Origin: Methylobacterium sp. B4 | GTDB taxonomy: Bacteria > Pseudomonadota > Alphaproteobacteria > Rhizobiales > Beijerinckiaceae | Length of the DNA stretch: 64,000 nucleotides | Reading direction: 5' to 3' | Assembly: GCF_003201865.1 (NCBI RefSeq) | Contig: NZ_QJJJ01000003.1 | Span: forward strand, 186,001-250,000 | In this document: in pieces, positions 15,752-24,820 of the stretch | How positions within the stretch are numbered: position 1 is the first letter of the stretch | Layout: the number at the start of each line of letters is the position of its first letter | The notes under the pieces: model-generated | Told to the model about the DNA's origin: nothing | The model's input: only the letters and a program-made list of their open reading frames with translations | Databases searched by the model: none | Position numbers and translations under genes: made by a program

Positions 15752-18145
15752 CTACGAGTTGGGCGAGCGGCCATGCATCCTCGCGTCTGGCGGCCGGACG
15801 GCGCGGGTGATCGTGGGTGTGGCCGGCGACAGGTCGAGGCGTTCGTCGCCGTGCCAGAGGCTCAGCCCCGCGCCGTGCGCGAGATGGTAGCTCGCGGTGC
15901 CGTGCTCGATCGCGATGCGCAGCCTCTGCCCCCGGACGCTCAGGGGGAAGCTCAGGCGCGTCCAGGCGTCGGGCAGGCAGGGATCGAAGCGCAGTTGCCC
16001 CTGCCCGTCGCGAAGGCCCGCGAAGCCGTAGATCAGGGCGAGCCAGGTGCCGCCGATGGCCGCGATGTGCGCGCCGTGCATCATGTTCCCGCCGAGATCG
16101 GACAGGTCCATCGCCAGGGCGAAGTTGAAGTAGTGGATCGCCTTGTCCCGCAGGCCGATCTCGTTGGCGACGATGCTCTGGATGCAGACCGAGAGCGAGG
16201 AATCGTGGGTGGTGAGCGGATCGTAGTATTCGAAGTTGCGCCGCTTGGCCTCCGCCGTGAACTGGTCGCCCAGCAGGAACATGGCGAGCACCGTGTCGGC
16301 CTGCTTGATCACCTGCGAGCGGTAGAGGTTCAGCGGGTGATAATGCAGCAGGAGCGGATAATTCTCGTCCGGCGTGCCGGCAAAGTCCCATTCCTGCAGG
16401 TTGAGGAAATCGTCGTCCTGAGGATGCACCTTCAGACGCTCGTCGTAGGGAATGTACATCCGTTCCGCCGCCGCCTCCCAATGGGAAGGCTCCGCCGGTT
16501 CGAGGCTCGTCCGCCGGACCAGGGCGGCGAAGGCGTCAGGATGGTCGCGCTCCAGGCGGCGGACGGTGCGGGCGGCGTAGCGCATGTTCTCCCGCGCCAT
16601 CAGGTTGGTGAAGCAGTTGTTGTTGACGAGTGCCGTGTATTCGTCCGGCCCGGTCACGCCGTTGATGCAGAAGCGACCGTCCAGGCGCTCCGAGAAGAAG
16701 CCGAGATCGCACCACAGGCGCGCAGTCTCCACCAGGATCTCGGCACCGAAACGCCGCAAGAAATCGTCGTCTCCGCTGATCTCGACATATTTGCGCAAGG
16801 CGTAAGCGATGTCGGCGTTGATGTGGTACTGCGCCGTTCCCGCCGCGTAATAGGCCGAGGCCTCCTCCCCGTTGATGGTCCGCCAGGGGAAGGTCGCGCC
16901 GCGGTGCCCGAGTTCGCGCGCCCGCGCCCGTGCCTTGTCCAGCCCGTCGTAGCGATTCTTGAGCAGGCTGCGGGCGATCGGCGGATTGGTGTAGATCAGG
17001 AACGGCAGGACGTAGATCTCGGTGTCCCAGAAGTAATGTCCCTCGTAGGTCCGCCCGGTCAGCCCCCGGGCGGGGATACCGTGACCCTCCACCCGCTCCG
17101 AGGCCTGCATCAGCTGAAACAGGTTCCAGCGGATGGCCTGCTGCGTGCGCGGGCTGACGCTGGTCACCGCCACGTCGGCCCGCTCCCAGAAGTGCCCGAC
17201 ATCCTGTTCCTGGCGGGCGAGGATCGAGGGAAGACCCGTCTCGATGGCGTTGTCCAGGGTCCAGCTCACTTCGGATCGGACCTGCTCGGGGCTGGCCGCG
17301 TCGGAATAGTGGTAGCTCAGATATTTGTGGATGCGGATCGTGCCTCCCGGCGGCAACGTGCCCCGAAAGACCTGTGCGGCGAAGTCGTCGTCGCCGCCGC
17401 CATCCGTGACGAAGGCGCCGTCGGCGCTGACGACGTGATCCATGCCGCAGCCGAGGGTGAGGCCTGAACTGCGCGTGCGGTAGCTGAGGAGCGCGCGCAG
17501 TCCCGCAAACTGAGATCCCGCCGGATGCAGAACCCGTCCGACGAAGCCCTCCGCCAGGCGGGGGTCGCTCGTGTCGGTGGCCAGGGGCTGGTCGTTCTGC
17601 AACTGGGAGGAGATCACCACCTGCGTCTCGGCATCCTCCGCCGTCAGTTCGTACTCGATCGCGACGAGGTGACGGCTCGCGAGGGAGACGAGGCGACGGG
17701 TCCGAAGGCGCAAGGTCTTGCCCGCCGAACTCGCCCATCGAACGTCCCGGCTCAGCGTTCCGCTCGCGAAATCGAGCGTCTTGCGGAAGGCCAGGATCTC
17801 GGCCTTCAGGAGGCTGAACGGCTCGCCGTCGATCGACAGCTTGAGGACCGTTCCGTCGGGACAGTTGAGGATGCTCTGGCCGAGCTTGGGAAAGCCGTAG
17901 GCCGATTCTCCGTAGGAGATCGGGCGATGCTCGTAGAAGCCGTTCAGATAGGTCCCGACTTCGCGGACCGGCGCCCCCTCCTCCACGCTTCCGCGCACGC
18001 CGAGGGTGCCGTTCGACAGGGCGAACATCGTCTCCGCCTGTCCGGTGAGTTCCTGACTGAGCCGCGCATCGTAGCGGATCGCCTCGATCGCCCAGGGGTT
18101 CGGGGGAAAGATGTCGTCGGGCGGGATCAGGCGCGGCCGCAGCAT
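15752..18145 (-). CDS. GH65 disaccharide phosphorylase (trehalose/maltose/kojibiose type)
   Basis: A 797-residue glycoside hydrolase family 65 enzyme of normal length. An N-terminal beta-sandwich (to about 270) leads into an alpha/alpha barrel with GHYFWDTEIY (369-378), the catalytic acid E502 in GVTGPDEYT, the substrate loop QVIKQADTV, and the phosphate-binding HDSSLS (647-652), followed by a small C-terminal sheet. The phosphate loop indicates phosphorolysis: an alpha-linked glucose disaccharide plus phosphate gives beta-glucose 1-phosphate and glucose. It is the first gene of an operon with the beta-phosphoglucomutase-like gene, and a perfect EcfG-type promoter lies 87 bases upstream. Trehalose is a plausible substrate for a stress-induced enzyme, but specificity cannot be read from sequence. 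Confidence 0.88.
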   Translation of the reverse strand: MLRPRLIPPDDIFPPNPWAIEAIRYDARLSQELTGQAETMFALSNGTLGVRGSVEEGAPVREVGTYLNGFYEHRPISYGESAYGFPKLGQSILNCPDGTVLKLSIDGEPFSLLKAEILAFRKTLDFASGTLSRDVRWASSAGKTLRLRTRRLVSLASRHLVAIEYELTAEDAETQVVISSQLQNDQPLATDTSDPRLAEGFVGRVLHPAGSQFAGLRALLSYRTRSSGLTLGCGMDHVVSADGAFVTDGGGDDDFAAQVFRGTLPPGGTIRIHKYLSYHYSDAASPEQVRSEVSWTLDNAIETGLPSILARQEQDVGHFWERADVAVTSVSPRTQQAIRWNLFQLMQASERVEGHGIPARGLTGRTYEGHYFWDTEIYVLPFLIYTNPPIARSLLKNRYDGLDKARARARELGHRGATFPWRTINGEEASAYYAAGTAQYHINADIAYALRKYVEISGDDDFLRRFGAEILVETARLWCDLGFFSERLDGRFCINGVTGPDEYTALVNNNCFTNLMARENMRYAARTVRRLERDHPDAFAALVRRTSLEPAEPSHWEAAAERMYIPYDERLKVHPQDDDFLNLQEWDFAGTPDENYPLLLHYHPLNLYRSQVIKQADTVLAMFLLGDQFTAEAKRRNFEYYDPLTTHDSSLSVCIQSIVANEIGLRDKAIHYFNFALAMDLSDLGGNMMHGAHIAAIGGTWLALIYGFAGLRDGQGQLRFDPCLPDAWTRLSFPLSVRGQRLRIAIEHGTASYHLAHGAGLSLWHGDERLDLSPATPTITRAVRPPDARMHGRSPNS

Positions 18146-18231
18146 GGGGCATCCGTTCGATCGAGGCAGCGTCCCCCATCGCGGGGCAGATCAACCGGTA
18201 GCGCCCGCGCAACGTCCGGCACAACCGCAGG

Positions 18232-18256
18232 AACGTATGCCGGGGATGGCGGTTCC
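18232..18256. promoter_or_regulatory. Overlapping divergent EcfG-type promoters
   Basis: On the minus strand GGAAC (18256-18252) and CGTT (18235-18232) are 16 bases apart, a perfect general-stress promoter pointing at the GH65 operon with its -10 element 87 bases from the start codon. On the plus strand the same 27 bases read GGAAC (18230-18234), 16 bases, then GGTT (18251-18254), one mismatch from consensus, pointing at ackA. The two operons would therefore be switched on from one site. Confidence 0.7.
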
Positions 18257-18340
18257 GTCCTCGGGGATGCCACCCAGGATGACGCAGCGTCGATTTTCGA
18301 CCCGCGACGTAATCGGACGGTGTCGGTTTTGCGTGTCAGT

Positions 18341-18355
18341 CTTCGTCAAACGAAG
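18341..18355. repeat. Short perfect palindrome in AT-rich ackA leader
   Basis: CTTCGT and ACGAAG are separated by CAA, directly followed by an AT-rich run (ATTATATTTTTATAAC). It could be a regulator-binding site, or a weak attenuator hairpin in the long ackA leader. Its function is unknown. Confidence 0.4.
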
Positions 18356-18569
18356 ATTATATTTTTATAACAATCGATTTGCGCGATGGCACAGCCATAC
18401 ATGCAGCAGATAAACAAGGATTTATTCCGATACATCAGTAAAACCAGACCCGAAACATTGAGTCCGACGCGCCATCGCGACGAGGAGCAGCAACGATGCG
18501 GCATCGAATGTCCTCTTCGCGGCTGGACGGCCGGGCACGCGGGCGGGCCGGCTGCGGAGGGGGTCGGCG

Positions 18570-19772
18570 ATGAGCGACGCGATCCTGGTGGTGAACGCGG
18601 GCAGTTCGTCGATCAAGTTCAAGCTCTACGACGTGGTGGGCGGTGCGCTCGCCCTGGTGTTCGGCGGCGCGATCGGCGGCATCGGCGGCATGCCGACGCT
18701 GCGGGTCACGGACGGGAACGGCGACAGCCTAACGGAACGCCGGTTCGAGGCCGCGGCGGTGCCGGATGCCTCGGCCGCCCAGCATCATCTCGCCGAGTGG
18801 CTGCTGGAGCATCTCGGCGGGCGCGAGATCGTCGCCGTCGGGCATCGGGTGGTCCACGGTGGGCCGGATTTCGCGGAGCCGGTGCGGGTGGACGACGCCG
18901 TGCTGCGCCGGCTCGAAAGCTTCATTCCGCTGGCGCCGCTGCATCAGCTCAGCAACCTCGATCCGATCCGGGTGCTGCGGCAGCGCCGGCCGGACCTGCC
19001 GCAAGTCGCCTGCTTCGACACCGCCTTCCATCGCGGCCATCCCGAACTCTCCGACCGCTTCGCGCTGCCGCGCCACCTCTACGACGAAGGCGTGCGGCGC
19101 TACGGCTTCCACGGCCTGTCCTACGAGTACGTCGCCGGGCGCCTGCGGGAGGTCGCCCCGGAGGTCGCGGGAGCGCGCGTGGTGATCGCGCATCTCGGCT
19201 CCGGCGCCTCGCTCTGCGCCCTGCGGGAGGGCCGCAGCCAGGAGGCGACCATGGGCTTCACCGCCCTCGACGGGCTGCCGATGGGCACCCGCTCGGGCGG
19301 TCTCGATCCCGGCGTGGTGCTGCACCTCATCGAGCACAAGGGCATGGCGCCGGCCGAGGTCGGCCACATGCTCTATCACGAGAGCGGGCTGCTCGGCCTG
19401 TCGGGGCTCAGCAACGACGTCCGGGCGCTTCTGGCCAGCGACCGGCCCGAGGCCGCCATGGCTCTCGACTTCTTCTGCCGCCGGGCGGCGCAGGCGGTGG
19501 CGGGATGCGCCGTGACGCTGGGGGGCCTGGATGCCCTCGTGTTCACGGCGGGCATCGGCGAGAACGCGCCCGAGATCCGGCGGCGCATCGTGGCCGCGCT
19601 CGATTGGGCCGGATTGATCCTGCGCAACGACAGCGACGGGACCGGCATGGCACGACTCGATGCGCCGGGGAGCCGGGCACAGGTCTGGGTCATCCCCACC
19701 GACGAAGAGCTCATGATCGCCAAGCACACGATGCGTCTGTTGGGGCGAACTGCGCCGGGAGCCGGCGCATGA
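18570..19772 (+). CDS. ackA: Acetate kinase
   Basis: A 400-residue acetate kinase, interconverting acetyl phosphate plus ADP and acetate plus ATP. Family motifs are intact: N9-A-G-S-S-S-I-K at the N-terminus, R93 in VGHRVVHGG, D150 in CFDTAFH, YGFHGLSYEYV, HLGSGASLCA, MGTRSGGLDPG and the C-terminal TDEELMIA. It heads an operon with three exporter genes and phosphoketolase; its stop overlaps the next start (ATGA). Acetyl phosphate would come from phosphoketolase encoded at the end of the same operon, and no phosphotransacetylase gene is present here. An EcfG-like promoter lies about 315 bases upstream, leaving a long leader. Confidence 0.95.
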   Translation: MSDAILVVNAGSSSIKFKLYDVVGGALALVFGGAIGGIGGMPTLRVTDGNGDSLTERRFEAAAVPDASAAQHHLAEWLLEHLGGREIVAVGHRVVHGGPDFAEPVRVDDAVLRRLESFIPLAPLHQLSNLDPIRVLRQRRPDLPQVACFDTAFHRGHPELSDRFALPRHLYDEGVRRYGFHGLSYEYVAGRLREVAPEVAGARVVIAHLGSGASLCALREGRSQEATMGFTALDGLPMGTRSGGLDPGVVLHLIEHKGMAPAEVGHMLYHESGLLGLSGLSNDVRALLASDRPEAAMALDFFCRRAAQAVAGCAVTLGGLDALVFTAGIGENAPEIRRRIVAALDWAGLILRNDSDGTGMARLDAPGSRAQVWVIPTDEELMIAKHTMRLLGRTAPGAGA

Positions 19773-20788
19773 GGCGGGCCGGCCGTCTCTGCGCGCTCCT
19801 GGTCGCCGCCGGCACCGTCGTCGCGGTGGTTCCCGGCTCCGCACCGTCGCAGGCGCGGCCATCCCTGAGGGAGCTGATCGACCGGCTGCGCGGGCAGCGC
19901 ATGCCCGACGGCATCGCCAAGTCGAACGGCCGCATCGAGGCGACCCAGGTCGATGTCGCGGCCAAATATGCGGGCCGGATCACCAAGCTCCTCGTCCGGG
20001 AAGGGGACGAGGTGAAGGCGGGTCAGGTCGTCGCCACGATCTCCTCGCCGGAGACCGAGGCGCAGCTGCGCGGCGCCCAGGCCCAGGTGCTGCGGGCCAA
20101 GAAGAGCCTCGCCGAGGCCGTGGCCCTGATCGCCCAGCGCAACAGCGACCTCACCTTCGCCGATGCCGACTACAACCGCGGCAAGGAGCTGGTCGGCAAG
20201 GGCTACATGACCAAGCAGATCTTCGACCAGCGCAAGGCCAAGGCGGAGGCGGCCAAGGCCGGCCTCGACGCCGCCAAGGCGCAGCAGGAACAGGCGGCCT
20301 TCGCGGTCGAGAGCGCCCAGGCCGACGTGCAGCGGCTGCAGGCGATGCTGGTCGATCTCGTGCTGCGCGCGCCGCGCGACGGGCGCGTGCAGTACAGGCT
20401 GGCGCGGGAGGGCGAGGTCGTGGGGGCGGGCACCCGCGTGCTGACGCTGCTCGACCTCGCCGACGTCTACATGACGATCTACCTGCCGGCCTCCCAGGCC
20501 GGGCCGCTGGCGCTCAACGACGAGGCCCGCATCATCCTCGATCCGGTGCCGCAATACGTGGTGCCGGCCACGATCAGCTTCGTGGCCGCCGACGCGCAGT
20601 TCACGCCCAAAAGCGTCGAGACCCAGGAGGAGCGCGAGAAGCTGACCTTCCGCATCAAGCTCCAGATCGATCCGAAGGTGCTGAAGAAGTACCATCGGCG
20701 GGTGAAGACGGGCGTGCGCGGCCTGGGCTTCGTGCGCATCAAGCCCGAGGTCGCCTGGCCCGACGACCTCGCCGTGAAGCTGCCGTGA
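19769..20788 (+). CDS. HlyD-family periplasmic adaptor of an ABC exporter
   Basis: A 339-residue membrane-fusion/adaptor protein. After an N-terminal signal/anchor (ending PSQA) come the first half of a lipoyl-like domain (VAAKYAGRITKLLVREGDEVKAGQVVATI), an alpha-helical hairpin (about 90-200; many Ala, Gln and Lys heptads), the second lipoyl half (LRAPRDGRVQYRLAREGEVVGAG) and a beta-barrel region. The start overlaps the ackA stop and its own stop overlaps the GTG of the RbbA-like gene, so all three are translationally coupled. It resembles E. coli YhiI, the partner of RbbA and YhhJ. Substrate unknown. Confidence 0.88.
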   Translation: MRRAGRLCALLVAAGTVVAVVPGSAPSQARPSLRELIDRLRGQRMPDGIAKSNGRIEATQVDVAAKYAGRITKLLVREGDEVKAGQVVATISSPETEAQLRGAQAQVLRAKKSLAEAVALIAQRNSDLTFADADYNRGKELVGKGYMTKQIFDQRKAKAEAAKAGLDAAKAQQEQAAFAVESAQADVQRLQAMLVDLVLRAPRDGRVQYRLAREGEVVGAGTRVLTLLDLADVYMTIYLPASQAGPLALNDEARIILDPVPQYVVPATISFVAADAQFTPKSVETQEEREKLTFRIKLQIDPKVLKKYHRRVKTGVRGLGFVRIKPEVAWPDDLAVKLP

Positions 20789-23556
20789 CGGGGGCGCCGG
20801 CTGTCGCGCGGCTCGAGCGCGTCTCGCACCGCTACGGCAAGGTCGCCGCGCTCGACGACGTGTCGCTCGACCTTCCAGCCGGACGCATAGTGGGGGTGAT
20901 CGGGCCGGACGGCGTCGGCAAGTCGACCTTGCTCGCGCTCGTCGCGGGCGTGCGCCGAATGCAGTCGGGCCGCGTCACGGTGTTCGGCGGCGACATGGCG
21001 CAGCCGCGCCACCGCAGGCGGGAGGGTGCGCGCATCGCCTACATGCCCCAGGGGCTCGGCCGCAATCTCTACCCGACGCTGAGCGTGTTCGAGAACATCG
21101 ACTTCCACGGCCGCCTGTTCGGCCAGGGGGCGTCGGAGCGGCGCGCCCGCATCACGGACCTGCTCACCGCGACCGGGCTCGACCCTTTCGAGGACCGGCC
21201 GGCGGGCAAGCTGTCGGGCGGCATGAAACAGAAGCTCAGCCTGTGCTGCGCGCTGATCCACGATCCCGATCTCCTGATCCTCGACGAGCCGACCACGGGC
21301 GTGGACCCGCTCTCGCGGGGGCAGTTCTGGGAGCTGATCGCATCGATCCGGGCCGGACGGCCCGGCATGAGCGTCGTCGTCGCCACGGCCTACATGGACG
21401 AGGCCTCCCGCTTCGAGTGGCTGGTCGCCATGGATGACGGCCACGTCATCGCCGACGGCACGCCCGCCGCGCTGCTGGAGCGGACGGCCAAGCCCGACAT
21501 GGAGGCCGCCTTCATCGCCCTTCTCCCCCCGGAGAAGCAGGCGCAGCACCGGCCCGTGGTGCTGCGCCCCCGGCCGCCCCGGCTCGATACGGTGCCGGCG
21601 ATCGAGGCCGAGCACCTGACCCGGCGCTTCGGCCGCTTCATCGCGGTCGACGACGTCAGTTTCCGCATCGCGCGCGGCGAGATTTTCGGCTTCCTCGGCT
21701 CGAACGGCTGCGGCAAGTCGACGACGATCAAGATGCTCACCGGCCTGCTGCCGGTCTCGGAAGGGACGGCCAAGCTGTTCTGCCGTCCGGTGGGCGACAA
21801 CGACATGGAGACGCGCCGCAACGTCGGCTACATGTCGCAGGCCTTCTCGCTCTACAGCGAGCTGACGGTGCTGCAGAACCTCGAACTGCACGCCCAGCTC
21901 TACCACCTCCCGCCGCACGACCGGCCGGTGCGGATCAAGGAGTTGCTCGAACGCTACGAGCTCGAACCGGTCAAGGACGCGCGCCCCGACAGCCTGCCGC
22001 TCGGGATCAAGCAGCGGCTCCAGCTGGCGGTGGCCGTGCTGCACCGCCCGGCCATGCTGATCCTCGACGAGCCGACCTCGGGCGTCGACCCGATCGCCCG
22101 CGACGCCTTCTGGCGGACCCTGATCGACCTCTCGCGCGACGAGGGCGTCACCATCTTCCTCTCCACCCACTTCATGAACGAGGCGGAGCGCTGCGACCGC
22201 ATCTCGCTCATGCATGCCGGAAGGGTTCTGGCGGTCGGCACCCCGGCCGAGCTGGTTCGGGAGCGCGGCAGCACCTCGCTGGAGACGTGCTTCATCGACT
22301 ACCTCGCCGAGGCGGCCGGCCTCGACGCCAAGGTCGCGCAGAAGGCTGCGAAGGGGACGGCACCGGAGAAGAGCCCCGCCCAGCCTGCAACCGTCACGGC
22401 CCCTCCCCGCGGTACCGCGCATCGGCAACGCTTCGATCCGCGGCGGCTCTGGGCCTATGCCCGGCGCGAGACGATGGAGCTCCTGCGCGATCCCATCCGC
22501 ATCGCCTTCGCCTTCATCGGCCCGATCCTGCTGATGATCGCCTTCGGCTACGGCATCTCCTTCGACGTGGAGAACCTGCGCTTCTCGGCCTTCGACCAAG
22601 ACAACAGTCCCGAGAGCCGCCAGCTCGTCGATGCCTTCACGAGTTCGCGCTACTTCAGCGAGCAGCCGCCCATCCGCTCGGCGCCCGAACTCGACCGGCG
22701 CTTCCGCAACGGCAGCGTGCAGATCGCCCTGGAGATTCCGCCGCGCTTCGGCCGCGACCTCCAGTCGGGCCGCGCCCCGGAGGTCGCCGTCTGGCTCGAC
22801 GGGGCGATGCCGTTCCGGGCCGAGACGAGCCGGGGCTACGTCACGGGCCTGGCGAACCAGTACGCCCACCAGCTGGCGATGGAGCGTCTAGGCACCGACC
22901 CGTCCGCGACGCGGGTGAGCGTAGAGACGCGCTTCCGCTACAACCAGGCCTTCCGCAGCGTCAACGCCATGGTGCCGAGCGTGATGATGCTGCTGCTCAT
23001 CCTGATCCCGGCGATCATGTCGGCCATCGCGGTGGTGCGGGAGAAGGAGACCGGGTCGATCGCCAATTTCCGCTCGACGCCGGTGACCAAGTTCGAGTTC
23101 CTGCTCGGCAAGCAGCTTCCCTATATCGGCATCGCCATGATCAGCTTCGGGCTGCTGGTGCTGGTCGCGCTGTTCGTGTTCGACGTGCCCGTGAAGGGCT
23201 CGTTCGCCGCGCTGGTCCTCGGCACGCTCTTCTACGTCGCGGCCACCACCGGCTTCGGGCAGTTCATCTCGACCTTCATGAAGACCCAGGTCGCGGCCGT
23301 CTTCGCCACCGCGCTGCTCTCCATCATTCCGGCCGTGAACTTCTCAGGTCTCCTCGTCCCCATCTCGTCGCTCTCCGGCAGCGCCCGGCTGATCGGGCTC
23401 TCGCTGCCGCCGGCCTGGTACCAGCCGGTCACCGCCGGCACCTTCACCAAGGGCCTGCCCTTCGCCGAACTCGGGCTCAACATCCTGGTTCTGGCAGGAT
23501 TCGCCCTGCTGTTCCTGATCCTGTCGCAGCTGCTCCTGCGCAAGCAGGAGGCCTGA
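20785..23556 (+). CDS. rbbA: RbbA-like fused ABC transporter (two ATPase domains plus permease)
   Basis: A 923-residue single chain with two nucleotide-binding domains and one ABC-2 permease. NBD1: Walker A GPDGVGKST (40-48), signature LSGGMKQ, Walker B LLILDEP. NBD2: GSNGCGKST near residue 309, signature degenerate as LPLGIKQ, Walker B MLILDEP. After a linker rich in Ala and Pro the permease begins at about 550 (RRETMELLRDPIRIAFAFIG), with a large extracytoplasmic loop and five further membrane segments. This layout and the odd second signature match E. coli RbbA/YhiH, known as a ribosome-associated ATPase though its domains are those of an exporter. GTG start, overlapping the HlyD stop. Confidence 0.9.
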   Translation: MTGAPAVARLERVSHRYGKVAALDDVSLDLPAGRIVGVIGPDGVGKSTLLALVAGVRRMQSGRVTVFGGDMAQPRHRRREGARIAYMPQGLGRNLYPTLSVFENIDFHGRLFGQGASERRARITDLLTATGLDPFEDRPAGKLSGGMKQKLSLCCALIHDPDLLILDEPTTGVDPLSRGQFWELIASIRAGRPGMSVVVATAYMDEASRFEWLVAMDDGHVIADGTPAALLERTAKPDMEAAFIALLPPEKQAQHRPVVLRPRPPRLDTVPAIEAEHLTRRFGRFIAVDDVSFRIARGEIFGFLGSNGCGKSTTIKMLTGLLPVSEGTAKLFCRPVGDNDMETRRNVGYMSQAFSLYSELTVLQNLELHAQLYHLPPHDRPVRIKELLERYELEPVKDARPDSLPLGIKQRLQLAVAVLHRPAMLILDEPTSGVDPIARDAFWRTLIDLSRDEGVTIFLSTHFMNEAERCDRISLMHAGRVLAVGTPAELVRERGSTSLETCFIDYLAEAAGLDAKVAQKAAKGTAPEKSPAQPATVTAPPRGTAHRQRFDPRRLWAYARRETMELLRDPIRIAFAFIGPILLMIAFGYGISFDVENLRFSAFDQDNSPESRQLVDAFTSSRYFSEQPPIRSAPELDRRFRNGSVQIALEIPPRFGRDLQSGRAPEVAVWLDGAMPFRAETSRGYVTGLANQYAHQLAMERLGTDPSATRVSVETRFRYNQAFRSVNAMVPSVMMLLLILIPAIMSAIAVVREKETGSIANFRSTPVTKFEFLLGKQLPYIGIAMISFGLLVLVALFVFDVPVKGSFAALVLGTLFYVAATTGFGQFISTFMKTQVAAVFATALLSIIPAVNFSGLLVPISSLSGSARLIGLSLPPAWYQPVTAGTFTKGLPFAELGLNILVLAGFALLFLILSQLLLRKQEA

Positions 23557-23557
23557 G

Positions 23558-24739
23558 ATGGGCGGCCCCGCCCCGTCCGACCGAACCGCATTCGCGCCGT
23601 TCCGCATCGGCCTCGGGACGCATGCGTCGAATCTATTCCGCCTCGTCGTGAAGGAGCTGCGCAGCATCCGGGCGGACCCGGTCATGCTGTGCCTCGTGGT
23701 CTACGCCTTCACCTTCGCCGTCCACTCGGTCGCCTCCGGCGCCTCGACCGAGGTGCGCAACCTGACCATCGGCGTGGTGGACGAAGACCGGTCCGACCTC
23801 TCGCGGCAGATCGTGAGCGCCTTCAATCCGCCGCTGGTCAAGACCGTTGTGCCCATCACGCCCGCCGAGATCGACCCGGCCATGGATACCGGGCGGCTCG
23901 TCTTCGTGGTCGAGTTGCCGCCGCGCCTGCAGAAGGACGTGCTCTCCGGCCGCCCGACCGAGGTCCAGCTCGGGGTCGACGCCACGGCCATGACCCAGGC
24001 CGGCAACGGCTCGATCTACATCCAGACCATCATCGCCCAGGAGGTCGCGCGCTTCGCCGCGCGCAGCGACCTCACCGACACCGCCCCCGTGCAGGTGGTG
24101 ACGCGGGCCAAGTTCAATCCGAACCTCCAGACGAGCTGGTTCACCTCCGTGATGCAGGTGATCAACAACATCACCCTTCTCACGGTCATCCTCACCGGCG
24201 CCGCGCTGATCCGCGAACGCGAGCAGGGCACGGTGGAGCACCTCCTGGTGATGCCGCTCGTGCCCGTCGAGATCATGCTCGCCAAGGTGATCGCCAACGG
24301 GCTCGTCATCCTCGTGGGCGCCGGCCTGTCGCTGGTCGTCGTGGTGGAAGGGTGGCTCGGGGTGCCGATCGCCGGCTCCATCGCCCTCTTCCTACTGGGC
24401 GCGGGCCTCTACGCCCTCGCGGTGGCCGCGCTCGGCATCCTGCTCGGCACCATCGCGAGCTCCATGGGCCAGTTCGGCCTGCTGGTGATCCCGATCCTGC
24501 TCCTCATGCAGCTGCTCTCGGGCAGCAGCACGCCGATGGAGAGCATGCCGTACTGGCTCCAGATCCTGGTGCAGACCGTGAGCCCGACGCCGCACTTCGT
24601 CGCGCTGGCCCAGGCGGTGCTCTATCGCGGCGCCGGCCCGTCGGTGGTCTGGCCGCAACTGGTCGCGCTCGTGGCGCTCGGCAGCGTCTACTTCGTCTTC
24701 GCCCTCGCCCGTTTCCGCCGCGTGATCTTCGGAGCCTGA
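23558..24739 (+). CDS. ABC-2 type permease, YhhJ-like
   Basis: A 393-residue membrane protein that completes the RbbA exporter. There is one N-terminal membrane helix, a soluble periplasmic domain (about 65-215, with VRNLTIGVVDEDRSDLSRQI), then five membrane helices containing the ABC-2 EREQGTVEHLLVMPL coupling motif and the LLLMQLLSGSSTPMESMP loop. The ATG follows the RbbA stop after a single base. Together the three genes would form an envelope exporter of unknown substrate. Their placement inside an acetate kinase/phosphoketolase operon suggests expression during overflow or acid-producing metabolism; a role in exporting a fermentation product is speculation. Confidence 0.88.
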   Translation: MGGPAPSDRTAFAPFRIGLGTHASNLFRLVVKELRSIRADPVMLCLVVYAFTFAVHSVASGASTEVRNLTIGVVDEDRSDLSRQIVSAFNPPLVKTVVPITPAEIDPAMDTGRLVFVVELPPRLQKDVLSGRPTEVQLGVDATAMTQAGNGSIYIQTIIAQEVARFAARSDLTDTAPVQVVTRAKFNPNLQTSWFTSVMQVINNITLLTVILTGAALIREREQGTVEHLLVMPLVPVEIMLAKVIANGLVILVGAGLSLVVVVEGWLGVPIAGSIALFLLGAGLYALAVAALGILLGTIASSMGQFGLLVIPILLLMQLLSGSSTPMESMPYWLQILVQTVSPTPHFVALAQAVLYRGAGPSVVWPQLVALVALGSVYFVFALARFRRVIFGA

Positions 24740-24820
24740 ACGGATGACACGCCCCTAGCCCCGTTCCGGCCATCACCCGACGGGCCGCGCCCGCAAAGCC
24801 CGTCAGCCAGGAGAAGCCCC

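Larger units (their letters stand above)
18146..18569. other. Divergent control region of GH65 and ackA operons
   Basis: A 424-base region with no convincing gene. It carries the bidirectional EcfG-type promoter near its left end and then, toward ackA, an AT-rich stretch (about 18340-18440) that is unlike the surrounding GC-rich DNA and contains a short palindrome, annotated separately. A reading frame starting at 18386 merges into a shadow frame of ackA and is not supported. Confidence 0.6.

Noticed and set aside
18386..18570. Small gene beginning MAQPYMQQINKDLF before ackA
   Set aside because: The frame runs straight into a long shadow of ackA with no stop of its own, and no ribosome-binding site is seen.
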